Shown one piece after another: positions 33,696 to 43,101 of a DNA stretch of 64,000 nucleotides (positions are counted from its first letter, which is position 1; each line of letters starts with the position of its first letter). This DNA comes from Lysinibacillus sp. G4S2. Its GTDB lineage: Bacteria; Bacillota; Bacilli; Bacillales_A; Planococcaceae. The notes beneath the pieces are model-generated. The model ran no database searches. It was given only the letters and a program-made list of their open reading frames with translations, and was not told the DNA's origin. The stretch spans positions 2,732,001 to 2,796,000 of the forward strand of contig NZ_JAUCFJ010000002.1 in assembly GCF_030348505.1 (NCBI RefSeq), given 5' to 3'. Both the position numbers and the translations under genes were made by a program.

Positions 33696-33872
33696 TCATC
33701 CCATCCCCTTGAACTTGCCGAAACAGTGAAAGCGAATAGGTTAGATTTTTACAGATACATAGAAAAATTCCTCACTGAGTGGCCAAATGTGCTATTCCAT
33801 CAGGACAGGAATATTTTAAATAAGTTCATAGCCGGGGCAAGTCTATCCAATCGACCTGTGGAAAATCAGTAG
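33696..33872 (+). pseudogene. IS66-family transposase C-terminal relic
   Basis: The frame reads PLELAETVKANRLDFYRYIEK, then FLTEWPN, resembling the ETAKANGLNPYKYLEYLFEQLPN end of IS66 TnpC. The rest of the element is gone. Further IS66 pieces are at 47860-47948 and 49021-49170. Confidence 0.65.
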
Positions 33873-33912
33873 CTGTATATCTGATAATATTATCAAAGAT
33901 ATACAGCTACTG
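33867..33912. repeat. Inverted repeat, arms of about 16 bp
   Basis: CAGTAGCTGTATATCT and AGATATACAGCTACTG are complementary, with GATAA-TTATC continuing inside. It directly follows the IS66 relic. Confidence 0.7.
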
Positions 33913-34022
33913 TCATGCGTATCCAGAAGTTTATATTTGTAATGACGATTTCCTAAATAATTATAAAATTTTTGAACGAAATGAAGCATCGATGAGTCTA
34001 ATTAAGGAAGGAGGGGAAAAGG

Positions 34023-34523
34023 ATGGAATTTGAAATCGTGCAGCGTGCTATTCGTGGGGATCATCAAGCGATACTTTCACTTATTGAAATGGATGAAGAA
34101 ATTTTATATCGCATGGCTTTTACATACATGAAAAATGAGCAAGACGCTTTAGACGTGATGCAGGAGCTGGTTTACAAGGCACTTAAAAAAATGCATACCG
34201 TACAACAGCACGAATATGCCAGAACATGGCTCGTGCGCGTCTTAATCAATTGTTGTAAAGACCATTTACGAAAACGCCAACCAACCGTTTCAATTGAGGA
34301 ACATCACCTAGTTGAATGGGTCATCTACTCTGATATGGAGAGGTTATTGGAACATTTATCCTTGTCAGAGCAGCAACTCGTCTATATGAAATATTTTCAG
34401 CAACTAAAAAACAAAGAAATTGCCGAGCTAAATCAAATTCCGGAGGGTACCGTAAAGTCTAAGCTTCATCATATATTAAAGAAACTTAGAAACTTCGCTG
34501 GAAAAAAGGAGGACTGGCTATGA
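34023..34523 (+). CDS. ECF RNA polymerase sigma factor (SigV-like)
   Basis: A 166-residue sigma factor. Region 2 reads RMAFTYMKNEQDALDVMQELVYKALKK, with the core-binding and -10 recognition helices. Region 4 reads YFQQLKNKEIAELNQIPEGTVKSKLHHILKKLR, the -35 binding HTH. The length equals that of Bacillus SigV. Its stop overlaps the anti-sigma start (ATGA), so the two are coupled. ECF genes usually control their own promoter. GAACGAAATG at 33974 is a candidate -35 element, but it is weak. GGAGGGG precedes the ATG. Confidence 0.93.
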   Translation: MEFEIVQRAIRGDHQAILSLIEMDEEILYRMAFTYMKNEQDALDVMQELVYKALKKMHTVQQHEYARTWLVRVLINCCKDHLRKRQPTVSIEEHHLVEWVIYSDMERLLEHLSLSEQQLVYMKYFQQLKNKEIAELNQIPEGTVKSKLHHILKKLRNFAGKKEDWL

Positions 34524-35770
34524 GTAAACTACCGATTGACGTTCCAAAGGAGAAACTTCAACAAGTTCGCATGGATATGTATCGTAAAGTACAGCGAGAA
34601 AAAAGAACAAAGAAGCGCATTTTTTCAGTTGCAATAGCCTTTTTGTTTTGCTTAAGCTTTTTATTTTCAATTCGTGTTTCTCCTACGATTGCTAGCCATG
34701 TTGCAAAAATACCTGGCTTTCAAGCAATTGTATCTGCGGTTGTAAGAGATAAAGGGATACAAGATATTGTCGACAATGAATACTATGAAGAAATCAATGT
34801 AACGAAGTCTAAAAATGGTCTATCGCTTACATTACAAGGCGTGATAGCAGATCATACTGGATTAGTACTTTTCTATGAAGCCGATGCCTCATCTGATATT
34901 TCGAAATTAAACTTGGAGGAAGTTCAATTGTTCCAAGGGGACAAAAAAATTGAAGGCGGAGGTTCATTTGACGGGATTACAATAAATCAAACACGCATCT
35001 CTTCTTCAGTGGAATATGATTTTCTAGAGCCTTTCGATTATACTTCAAAAGATTTTAAAGCGGTTTTTCATTTTAAAGATAAAGATAAGAGGAACATTGA
35101 AATTACGGTACCGTTTACACTACAAAATGAAATCGCAAAGGAGAAAATTTTTACTGCGAATCAAACTGTAAATGTTGGTGGTCAGAAATTTACGATTACA
35201 CAAATTCGTCGTTCTCCATTAGAAATGGCTCTCGATATTGAAGTAGACGAAGCGAATACGATGGAAATATTATCGTTTGATGATATTGAGGTCGTGATGC
35301 AAGATGGAGAGCGAAGAAAAAGCAAGCGTCATCCATTATCCAAAAATGTTCGTGAAGGGAAATATACGCTATATTTAGAAAGCAATTATTTCCATAACCC
35401 AGAGTCACTCAAAATTATAATTGGAGCTGTTCACGCCGTTCCAAAGGGTAAGGATTTTATCGAAGTTGATTTCGGGACAAAAGAAGTACTCACGAAACCT
35501 GATTATTTCAATTGGGACATTTCCGTAACGCAGCAAGATGTATCAGTTGCTATAGATACACGGGCTGAAAGTAGATTTTTATTGCTAACTGATGCTATAA
35601 AAGAAGATGGTACGAGGTTAGCACTTAAAGATGCCAATGTTTCACAAGATGAGCAGTACGTAATTGAGACGACGCAATTTGAAGATTATGATGGCAAAGC
35701 AAAAATATATATCAACTATTTCTTCAATCCTATTGGAGAGGATATTGAACTGAATATTCCATTGAAATAA
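34520..35770 (+). CDS. Membrane anti-sigma factor, DUF4179 type
   Basis: A 416-residue single-pass protein. A ~33-residue basic cytosolic start (VPKEKLQQVRMDMYRKVQREKRTKKR) should bind the sigma factor. TM1 is FSVAIAFLFCLSFLFSI (about residues 35-52). The extracytoplasmic part begins ASHVAKIPGFQAIVSAVVRDKG, typical of DUF4179/anti-sigma proteins beside ECF30-type sigma factors, and continues with two beta-rich Ig-like domains. It should hold the sigma factor inactive until an envelope stress releases it. A terminator follows at 35779. Confidence 0.9.
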   Translation: MSKLPIDVPKEKLQQVRMDMYRKVQREKRTKKRIFSVAIAFLFCLSFLFSIRVSPTIASHVAKIPGFQAIVSAVVRDKGIQDIVDNEYYEEINVTKSKNGLSLTLQGVIADHTGLVLFYEADASSDISKLNLEEVQLFQGDKKIEGGGSFDGITINQTRISSSVEYDFLEPFDYTSKDFKAVFHFKDKDKRNIEITVPFTLQNEIAKEKIFTANQTVNVGGQKFTITQIRRSPLEMALDIEVDEANTMEILSFDDIEVVMQDGERRKSKRHPLSKNVREGKYTLYLESNYFHNPESLKIIIGAVHAVPKGKDFIEVDFGTKEVLTKPDYFNWDISVTQQDVSVAIDTRAESRFLLLTDAIKEDGTRLALKDANVSQDEQYVIETTQFEDYDGKAKIYINYFFNPIGEDIELNIPLK

Positions 35771-35778
35771 AGTACGCA

Positions 35779-35819
35779 GATGTTCAAAAAGGAGAGACTT
35801 TTTGAACATCTTTTTTAAT
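35779..35819 (+). terminator. Terminator of the sigma/anti-sigma operon
   Basis: AGATGTTCAAAAAG pairs with CTTTTTGAACATCT and is followed by TTTT. Confidence 0.92.
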
Positions 35820-35883
35820 ATTTTAGACTAGCTACAGTAACAACACATTGTGAGGCTGTTGAGTGATTGGAGTTAGTATAATG

Positions 35884-35922
35884 AAAAAAACGAATTTCTG
35901 ATGATGGAATTCGTTTTTTTTA
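35884..35922 (+). terminator. Second hairpin with a T run
   Basis: AAAAAACGAATT pairs with AATTCGTTTTTT across about 12 bases. Confidence 0.7.
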
Positions 35923-35937
35923 ATCTAAAAAGGATTA

Positions 35938-36060
35938 ATGCAATTTTTGTTGGAGTCAAAAGCATGGTATTTAGAACGTCAAATAGAACGTTTGAAAATT
36001 GCCCAAGAAAAACTTGAAATGTTTGATACCGTAATTCTGGACGGTGATATTTTTCAATAA
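35938..36060 (+). CDS. Small coiled-coil ORF, 40 residues, possible MerR tail relic
   Basis: ATG behind AAGGA, product with SKAWYLERQIERLKIAQEK and ending MFDTVILDGDIFQ. The amphipathic helix looks like the dimerisation helix of a MerR-type regulator. A similar start region (AAAAAGGATT, then a TTTTTTGTTGAAG-like stretch) recurs at 50477-50520. It may be a relic rather than a gene. Confidence 0.4.
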   Translation: MQFLLESKAWYLERQIERLKIAQEKLEMFDTVILDGDIFQ

Positions 36061-36278
36061 CTAAATTGTAATTGGTATTATGATTTTTACTTTTATAATC
36101 ATTTTTAAGTCACCTAAAATGTTTCAAACAGGTATACTCTTTATTATTTTTATGATAAACAAAAGGTTTAAACATGTAGTACATTTAATTACCATATGTT
36201 ATACATTAAAGTGTAATAATGGTATTGTATAAAAAGATAGACTTTTCGCTCAATTTAAAAAAGGAGGGAGTTTTCATT

Positions 36279-38078
36279 ATGATATCTTTTTCTAAACCAG
36301 ATGTAGAACAGTTTTTACGAACATTTTCGATTGGGGATTTCGCGGTTAGTCCAGATGAAAAACAACTAGTTTTCAGTACCAATATAAGTGGTAAGTATAA
36401 TTTATGGGCCATGAATTTACCAAATACGTTCCCGACGCCGCTTACTTTTATTGACCAGAGCTGTCAAGGACTCCTCTATGATAAACAAGGACGGTTCATC
36501 ATTGCCGGTTTTGATCAGAATGGAGACGAAAATACGCAATTTTATGGACTTCCGCTTCAAGGTGGGACAATGAAGAAAATTATTTATGAAGAAGGAACTC
36601 GTAATTCCGGGCCAATTTTATCAGAAGATGGGAACAAGCTTTATTATACATCTTCGAAAGGAAATCCAACGTATTTAAATGTATATGTCTATGACTTGGT
36701 GACTGGTGAGGAAGAAACAGTTCTTGAGGGAAAAGATGCGCCGACTTTTTTAATCGATTTTAGCCCGAATGAAGAGGTAGCCATCTACTATAAACATTTT
36801 GCTAATACGTATACACTCATCTACGCCAAACGAGGAGAGGAACATATTCTCTTAACACCGCCAACAGATCAGCAACATACGGTCAGTGACGCAGTTTTTG
36901 TATCCGATGAGCTCATCTATTTATTAACGGATTACGATGCTGATTTTACGTATTTGGCTTCGTATAATTTAGAGACAAATGAGTTTGTAAAAGTGAAAGA
37001 TTTGGAGAATGAAAGCTTTACTACGTTGAAATATAACAAAGAAAACCAGTGCCTGTATGTAATCAGTGAAAAAGGTGTAGAAGATCATTTATACATGTAT
37101 GATTTGCTATCGAATAATTGGGAAGAACTAGATTCACCATGTAGTGTCATCGGAAAGCTTATAGTCACAAAATCCGGTAGTTTGTATTTATTAGGAAGAA
37201 GTGCTACGAAGCCGCATAATATTTATCAATTTAAGGAAAATGGATGGACATCTTTAACGGAATACACAGTTCCAGGTGTAGATCAAAGCGAATTAGTTGA
37301 GCCGGATGTGATTACTTATTCTTCCTTTGACGGACTTGAAATAGAGTCCTTATTTTTCAAAGCTAAAAAGGAAAATGACAATGGTGAAATCATCTTTTGG
37401 CCGCATGGTGGTCCGCAAGCTGCAGAGCGTAAATTTTTTAGAGCTTCCTTCCAATTCTTTTTAAATAACGGGTATAGCATCTTTGCTCCGAATTTCCGTG
37501 GTTCGACTGGCTATGGATTGGCCTTCACGAAAATGGTAGAAGGTGATTGGGGACACGGTCCACGCCTTGATAATGTAGCTGGACTCGATTGGCTCATTGA
37601 TAATAACTACGCAGAAAAAGGCAATATTTTATTGATGGGCGGAAGTTACGGAGGATATATGGCCTTATTGCTTCACGGTAGACATGCTGATTATTTCAAA
37701 GCTGTAGTGGATATATTTGGTCCATCTGATTTGTTCTCATTTATCAACTCGGTTCCTGAAGACTGGAAGCCAATTATGGATCAATGGGTAGGAAATCCTG
37801 AAAGAGACAAGCAAAAACTCATTGATTTCTCACCAATTACGTATTTAGAAACTATGGTGAAACCAATGCTAGTGATCCAAGGAGCGAATGATCCACGTGT
37901 TGTGAAAGAGGAATCTGATCAAATCGTCCAAGCTTTAAAAGATAAAGGTCGTGATGTCGAGTACATGCTTCTTGAAGATGAAGGACATGGGTTCTCTAAA
38001 AAAGAAAATGAAATTGCTGTTTATCAAAAAATTCTCTCATTTATGAATCAATTCGTTGGATCAAAAGTGAAAGCATAA
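36279..38078 (+). CDS. S9 family prolyl oligopeptidase (acylaminoacyl-peptidase-like)
   Basis: A 599-residue serine peptidase. Residues 1-340 form a beta-propeller with repeated strand pairs such as SPDEKQLVFSTN and SEDGNKLYYTS. The alpha/beta hydrolase domain follows: the oxyanion region WPHGGPQAAERKFF, the nucleophile MGGSYGGYMALLL, the Asp in VIQGANDPRVVKEES, and the His in DEGHGFSKKEN. The ATG at 36279 has AAGGAGGG 9 bp upstream. There is no signal peptide, so it acts on short peptides in the cytosol. It stands alone. Confidence 0.95.
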   Translation: MISFSKPDVEQFLRTFSIGDFAVSPDEKQLVFSTNISGKYNLWAMNLPNTFPTPLTFIDQSCQGLLYDKQGRFIIAGFDQNGDENTQFYGLPLQGGTMKKIIYEEGTRNSGPILSEDGNKLYYTSSKGNPTYLNVYVYDLVTGEEETVLEGKDAPTFLIDFSPNEEVAIYYKHFANTYTLIYAKRGEEHILLTPPTDQQHTVSDAVFVSDELIYLLTDYDADFTYLASYNLETNEFVKVKDLENESFTTLKYNKENQCLYVISEKGVEDHLYMYDLLSNNWEELDSPCSVIGKLIVTKSGSLYLLGRSATKPHNIYQFKENGWTSLTEYTVPGVDQSELVEPDVITYSSFDGLEIESLFFKAKKENDNGEIIFWPHGGPQAAERKFFRASFQFFLNNGYSIFAPNFRGSTGYGLAFTKMVEGDWGHGPRLDNVAGLDWLIDNNYAEKGNILLMGGSYGGYMALLLHGRHADYFKAVVDIFGPSDLFSFINSVPEDWKPIMDQWVGNPERDKQKLIDFSPITYLETMVKPMLVIQGANDPRVVKEESDQIVQALKDKGRDVEYMLLEDEGHGFSKKENEIAVYQKILSFMNQFVGSKVKA

Positions 38079-38168
38079 CGATACGTATCAAGAGAAATAT
38101 TAAAAATTCTTTCTTTACGTAATGGGTGCGTAAGTTGATGGAAATACTGTGATAAGTTAAATGAAAAA

Positions 38169-38198
38169 GACTAGGTTCTACTTTGGTAGGACCTAGTT
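38169..38198 (+). terminator. Hairpin after the S9 peptidase gene
   Basis: GACTAGGTTCTAC pairs imperfectly with GTAGGACCTAGTT. The downstream T run is weak. Confidence 0.5.
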
Positions 38199-38578
38199 AA
38201 TTACAAACCGACCAACATCCCTTGTGTTGCCACATACACTTCGTTGTAGTGGTGGATCGAAACAGACATTTATCCCACTTGAAGATATTTCAGCAAATCA
38301 AATCAAAATGAACCTGATAAATTTCAAATGTTTTATCGGATATTCGGGATGGATTGAGCAGCGTAATAAAATCTGAAACCCCTTTTTCCTTACTCGTATT
38401 TTTAATGTAAAATTGCTAAGGAGCGGATTTTAAAAAAATAACGAAAAATGACGCCAATCTGTACAATTTATCCACAACGGAAATAGAAAATTTACAGGTA
38501 GTTACATGTAAAAGAAGCTGGGACAAAACTTCATTTTTCTGCAGCGACAAAAAACTATAATGAGCTGCAGTTTTGAAA

Positions 38579-38704
38579 TTTGTCGAGAACTTTTGATTGT
38601 TTATCGACCAACTTTATCGATTTATCACCCAACTTTTTTAGTTTATCAACGAACTATTTTAATTTATCACCCAACTTTTGAAAAATATCGACATCCACCT
38701 TCAT
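38579..38704 (+). repeat. Six units of a 21-bp-period TTTATC array
   Basis: Units start at 38579, 38600, 38621, 38642, 38663 and 38684. TTTATC (or TTTGTC, AATATC) opens each unit, with CACCCAACTTTT or CAACGAACTATT following. The period equals that of the arrays at 2181, 15541 and 62969, though the core differs. Confidence 0.88.
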
Positions 38705-38772
38705 GCAACACTAATTTACTTCGCTTATGACATGAGCATATTTTTTTGCGCAAAATTTAATAACTTAACATC

Positions 38773-38848
38773 AAAAAACGCGATAAATCAACGTTTCTAA
38801 ATTGATTTATCGTGCTTTTTAAGGTTTTGACCAGTTTTGTCCCTGCCA
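38773..38848 (-). repeat. GGCTGGGAC-type repeat, inverted copy
   Basis: The reverse complement begins GGCAGGGACAAAACTGGTCA, passes CCTTAAAAAGC and ends in a hairpin with CGATAAATCAA arms, matching 17482-17562. Confidence 0.85.
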
Positions 38849-38976
38849 CTTATTGTAAAGCTGCTTTATACATACGATTATTCTTTCTTTGCTTTAAAAT
38901 TGTGCTGCTTTCCTCGGCTGAATCCTCATCATTTGGTATAATAACGAATAGATTTTTTTAGAACGGAGCAATTGAT

Positions 38977-41133
38977 ATGAATGGAGCACAAAAAGCATTT
39001 TTTGAGGACAAGGAGCGTTCACTTGGCGTTCGTCTAAATAATGTGCAGACGCAGGCGGTGTTGCAAACGAATGGCCCGCTGTTACTATTGGCATCTCCCG
39101 GTTCAGGAAAAACGACGACGATTATTATGCGTATTGGCTATATGATTGAGGCGCTTGGTGTGAATCCTTCTCGCATAAAGGCTGTCACGTTTAGTAAGGC
39201 ATCGGCAAATGATATGAAGGCACGTTTTGCAAAGTTTTTTCCGCATTTGCCACCGGTTGATTTTTCGACGATTCATAGTTTAGCATTTCAAGTTGTCCGG
39301 CAGACACTTGAACGTCAGGGCATTTCGTACGGTATCATTGAAGAATCGGACAAGCCTGGTGTTGTTTCAAAAAAACGAGTGCTTCGCGAGATTTTTGAAC
39401 AATTAAATGGCTCAAAAATTACCGAAGATCAGTTAGACGAGCTACTGACGTATATAACGTTTATCAAAAATAAAATGCTGCCAGAACAGGAATGGGCAAT
39501 TGCAGAAGTAAAGGTGCCAAAAAAAGTTGAGATTTTACAGCGTTATGAGGAATATAAACGCACAGGTAGTGACCGTTTGTTAATTGATTTTGACGATATG
39601 CTATTAATGGCGAATGATATTTTCACGAAAAATCGAGAGGTGCTGGCGCAATACCAACGCCGCTACGATTATTATTTAACGGATGAAAGTCAGGATACAT
39701 CGCCAGTTCAACATGCAATCATCGCGAAGCTCGTCGCAGTCCATCAAAATTTATGCGTCGTTGCAGATGAAGATCAGGCCATTTATAGCTGGCGCGGTGC
39801 AGAGCCAGATTATTTGTTGAATTTTCGAAAGATATATCCGGAGGCGCATGTTTTACTTATGACGCAAAATTATCGTTCATCTACAACGATTGTAGAGCCA
39901 GCCAATATATTCATTCAGCGAAATAAAAAGCGTTATAACAAACAAATGTTTACGGAAAATCCTGCAGCAGAGCCAATCTCGTTTAAAATCCTAGAAAATT
40001 ACAATTTACAGGCCAAATATTTAGTGGATCAATTGAAAAAACTGTCTAAGCGCGGCTCAACGGCTATTTTATATCGAAATAATACGTCAGCCATTCCGCT
40101 TATGGACGCGTTTGAAAGAGCAGGGTTGCCTTTCTATATGAAAGATTCCACGATTCGCTTTTTCACGCATTGGATCGTGGAGGATATTATGAACTTCATG
40201 CGTCTAGCGTACAATACAAAAAATGTCACGGTATTTGAAAAGGTTTACAGAAAAATGAATGCTTATATTACGCCAGCGCAATTGAAGGCGCTACAAAAAG
40301 TGCCGGAGGATGGCTGTATATTCACCCGGTTGTTAGAGCATGTTGAATTAAAGGATTATCAGCCTGACTATATTAAGCGGATTCGCAAAACGTATGATAG
40401 CATTCAATTTGATAAAACAACGCCAACAGCTATGCTAGAGCATATTCGTTATGACTTTGGTTATGAGCGTAACTTAAAGAAAATGAGTGAGAACCTCGGT
40501 TTTAATTATGAAAATTTACTAGATATAGTGGATGTACTTGGTTTAATTGCTCGCCATACGACGACAATGACCGAATTTGCGGGTCGTTTGAAGCGGCTTG
40601 AAAATTTAGCACGTTCGTCTCATATGAAAAATGAATTGAATGCAATTACATTGACGACATTGCACAGTTCAAAAGGCTTGGAATTTGACCATGTGTATTT
40701 GATTGACTTGATTGAGGGGATTTTACCTAGTGAGGCGGAAGAAGAAATCGAGGAAGAAACGCGACTCTTTTATGTCGGTATCACACGTGCGATTCGCCAT
40801 TTGGAATTAATTTCGTATAGTAAACGCTTTAAAACCAGTGTGGAGCCATCGATATTCATGAAGGAGTTAAAACAAATCGTTTCACCGCAAGAATTGCCAA
40901 AGAAAGCGCCGAAAAGTCCGAAGAAAGCACCGAAGCAATATCGTAATGAGTGGACGATTACAACCGAGTCAGCGTTAATCGTTGGCTCAATTGTAAAGCA
41001 TGTGATTTTAGGAGAAGGGGAAATATTAGCCGTTACAAGTAGCACAATTGAATTGTCATTTGCTTCGGGGATTAAGAAGTTTTTGACGGATACATGTTTA
41101 CAGCAAGGCTATTTAGAAACGATGGAAGATTAA
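38977..41133 (+). CDS. UvrD/PcrA-family DNA helicase (YjcD-like)
   Basis: A 718-residue superfamily 1A helicase that moves 3' to 5' on DNA. Motif I LLLASPGSGKTTTIIMRI, Ia AVTFSKASANDMKARF, II YYLTDESQDTSPVQ, III VVADEDQAIYSWRGAEP, IV MTQNYRSS, V LTTLHSSKGLEFDHVYL and VI EETRLFYVGITRAI are all present in order. Motif II has DESQ rather than DEFQ. The C-terminal 80 residues after the PKKAPKSPKKAPK linker form a small beta domain (VGSIVKHVILGEGEI) like the PcrA RNA-polymerase-binding tail. It stands alone, with its own terminator. Confidence 0.94.
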   Translation: MNGAQKAFFEDKERSLGVRLNNVQTQAVLQTNGPLLLLASPGSGKTTTIIMRIGYMIEALGVNPSRIKAVTFSKASANDMKARFAKFFPHLPPVDFSTIHSLAFQVVRQTLERQGISYGIIEESDKPGVVSKKRVLREIFEQLNGSKITEDQLDELLTYITFIKNKMLPEQEWAIAEVKVPKKVEILQRYEEYKRTGSDRLLIDFDDMLLMANDIFTKNREVLAQYQRRYDYYLTDESQDTSPVQHAIIAKLVAVHQNLCVVADEDQAIYSWRGAEPDYLLNFRKIYPEAHVLLMTQNYRSSTTIVEPANIFIQRNKKRYNKQMFTENPAAEPISFKILENYNLQAKYLVDQLKKLSKRGSTAILYRNNTSAIPLMDAFERAGLPFYMKDSTIRFFTHWIVEDIMNFMRLAYNTKNVTVFEKVYRKMNAYITPAQLKALQKVPEDGCIFTRLLEHVELKDYQPDYIKRIRKTYDSIQFDKTTPTAMLEHIRYDFGYERNLKKMSENLGFNYENLLDIVDVLGLIARHTTTMTEFAGRLKRLENLARSSHMKNELNAITLTTLHSSKGLEFDHVYLIDLIEGILPSEAEEEIEEETRLFYVGITRAIRHLELISYSKRFKTSVEPSIFMKELKQIVSPQELPKKAPKSPKKAPKQYRNEWTITTESALIVGSIVKHVILGEGEILAVTSSTIELSFASGIKKFLTDTCLQQGYLETMED

Positions 41134-41136
41134 ATG

Positions 41137-41167
41137 AAGCGTATTCGGGATTTTTTCGAATACGCTT
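41137..41167 (+). terminator. Terminator of the helicase gene
   Basis: AAGCGTATTCG pairs with CGAATACGCTT across GGATTTTTT, directly after the stop. Confidence 0.82.
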
Positions 41168-41212
41168 GAGAATACAGCCTTTATTATTTTCTTCTTGATA
41201 ACTTCCAAAAAT

Positions 41213-41290
41213 AATGTTCGTGTTTTATTCGATTGATGAAGTATCCAGTCGATGGCTGAATAGCATTTTTAGCACCGAAACACGAACATT
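41213..41290. repeat. 78-bp palindromic-ended repeat, copy 1
   Basis: It starts AATGTTCGTGTTTTATTC and ends AAACACGAACATT, so the ends are inverted copies of about 13 bp. GAAGTATCCAG and GATGG lie inside. Copy 2 at 59454-59531 has exactly the same length. No coding potential. Confidence 0.85.
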
Positions 41291-41402
41291 TATATATTTT
41301 CTGCCTAAAAGAGTTCGATTTTTACCCTCTGTTAGGATTTTTGCAAACTATGATCTTAACTTTATATAACTTCAAAAAGAATTAATTGCGTTCTTTTTCT
41401 GT

Positions 41403-42212
41403 TCAAACTTGAGTATAAACTTGAGTTGATGTAATACTTTCATAACCAAGGAGTTCTTGAAGTGTTCGTAAATCAACGTTTTCTTTATTTTTTTGTAACA
41501 TCCGTGTTGCAAAAGTATGCCGTAAGGGATGTAACGTGAAGCGGGTAGGTGGGAGGCCTGCCTTTTTCAACACATCTTTAAAGATGACATGCAAACCACT
41601 CGGAACTAATGCTTTACGATTTTTATTTAGGAAAACAGGTTCTGATGGATAAATTTGATATGATCTTAAAGAAGCTTTATAGGATGCCAGGAGCGGAATT
41701 AAGTGTGGATGAAGGGGCAATATCCATTCTTTTTTCCCGCTCCCATGTAATGAAACAAGTTCAGAACGTCTTAGATCTGTTGTTGCTGAACAATTTAAAC
41801 ATGATCTCATTTCGCATCGAAAAACGTGATTGGTAGGGTTCTATAAAGGCAACTAGCTGCTGCAGATCAGTAAATGTTATAAAAGCAGGGAGATTATCAT
41901 CGGTCTTGGGTTATTCATAAAATCATATGTCTGGTAGCGTTATTTTAATCACTAATTGGTGAATAATTTTAAAGAAGAAATTTTTCGGTTCACCGAGCGA
42001 GGTTTTTGTTTTAATGATCCTAATAGATATTGGTTAAAGCAACGTACTTGGGTCTTGGTAATCTCATTTAAACAGGTTGAACGAGCCTTGATCCGTTAAA
42101 AGGGTTAAGAAGAGTTGTAAATCGTATTCATAATTAGTGCCTGTATTAACCAAGTATTTTTTTCAATCTCAATATACAATACAAATTCATCAATAGCTGC
42201 ATGTAGTTGCAA
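41403..42212 (-). pseudogene. Decayed tyrosine recombinase (XerC/D-like integrase)
   Basis: On the minus strand a TTG at 42212 with GGAGG upstream opens LQLHAAIDEFVLYIEIEKN. After frameshifts come YEYDLQLFLTLLTDQGS and then EITKTQVRCFNQYLLG with SVNRKISSLKLFTN, which together form the core-binding SAM-like domain. The catalytic part (41403-41810) keeps HPLRHTFATRML (His and Arg), LLGYESITSTQVYTQV (Gly-His region and the Tyr), and a Lys-bearing GKKEWILPL. At least two frameshifts and stops separate the parts. It should not be active. Confidence 0.82.
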
Positions 42213-42456
42213 GTATAAAACCTCCAGATATCGTATTAAATCATCCCATTATCTTTAAAAAGAAGCTTTATCTTTCACATGAAAATTTTAAGGAAATTCA
42301 CAAGTGCTGTATAAGGACAAGAAAGTCCAGAAAAACTTGTTAAATTTTTTATATAAACCAAAAAGAAATAGTTGTTGATGGATAAGACCAATCTCAGTTG
42401 GATAAAATATTTGTGAACTTAAAAAGTTCAAATTTCAAGGATTGGGAGGACTAAAT

Positions 42457-42798
42457 ATGTCATCTGAAATGGGAGAAATACATCGTACTGGTCGAGACAT
42501 TAACAACGTAATAGTACATGTTGGTGGGCAAGCTGAGAGTGTTTTTAGTTCATTGGCTGAACCAGCTCGACTTTCAATACAAAAGAAAGCAGACGAATTA
42601 GCTACACAGTATCTTGATAGTAATCCTAATCCAGACTATTATGATTGTGTTAATATTGTAACAGAGGGAGTTTTGACAGCAGGGAAAGAAATAAAGGCTA
42701 GCTGTGGTTCTTGGGGAGAATCAGTAGATGCAGCACTTGGTGCAGGTGTTGGAACTCCAGCAGCGAAAATAGCTTGTAAAAGAATAACGATGCATTAA
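42457..42798 (+). CDS. Small protein, 113 residues, unknown
   Basis: ATG at 42457 behind GGGAGG; the longer TTG start at 42442 is less likely. The product has a helix-rich middle (PARLSIQKKADELATQYLDS) and ends with a glycine-rich hydrophobic stretch (VDAALGAGVGTPAAKIACK). There is no signal peptide. The last part could insert in a membrane or resemble a bacteriocin-like tail, but I do not recognise it. It starts a run of small genes behind a decayed recombinase. Confidence 0.7.
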   Translation: MSSEMGEIHRTGRDINNVIVHVGGQAESVFSSLAEPARLSIQKKADELATQYLDSNPNPDYYDCVNIVTEGVLTAGKEIKASCGSWGESVDAALGAGVGTPAAKIACKRITMH

Positions 42799-42802
42799 TT
42801 TT

Positions 42803-42838
42803 TGAAAAAGCGTAGGCGTATAAAGCTTATGCTTTTTA
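42803..42838 (+). terminator. Terminator after the 113-residue protein gene
   Basis: AAAAAGCGTAGG pairs imperfectly with CTTATGCTTTTT. Confidence 0.65.
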
Positions 42839-42892
42839 ATATTTATTGATTTCTTTTATTCTTTCCTCAATAGAAATTTTAGTTGTCTTTAG

Positions 42893-42921
42893 ATTCTTGT
42901 CCATATACAAAAAATACAGAT
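42893..42921. repeat. Fragment of the 117-bp repeat family
   Basis: ATTCTTGTCCATATACAAAA, then AATACAGATTA, the same opening as the copy at 54866. The rest of the repeat is missing here. Another scrap (TTCTTGTCCATATACAAG) is at 51126-51143. Confidence 0.6.
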
Positions 42922-43101
42922 TACCCACCTTTTTTATAGTCATTTTCCCAAAACGGTTGCATAAATATAACCTCTTTTCTTTATTAACTGTAAATTCTAT
43001 TAGCAAAGAAATTATAACATGGTAAAATACGGATTGGTATATATATGGTAAATGACTTGATGAATTATATTCAAAAATTTAATGTAAGGAGCGAAATACA
43101 T

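Larger units (their letters stand above)
33383..34022. other. Gap with hairpins and an IS66 relic
   Basis: It contains a hairpin at 33440, the IS66 relic at 33696-33872 and an inverted repeat at 33867-33912. No further gene was seen. Confidence 0.5.
38079..38976. other. Repeat-rich gap before the helicase gene
   Basis: It holds a hairpin at 38169, a GCTGGGACAAAAC fragment at 38517, the 21-bp array at 38579-38704, and the inverted GGCTGGGAC-type repeat at 38773-38848. No gene was found. Confidence 0.6.

Noticed and set aside
33974..34000. Autoregulatory ECF promoter before the sigma factor gene
   Set aside because: GAACGAA is a poor -35 and no matching -10 is clear, so it was not called as a feature.
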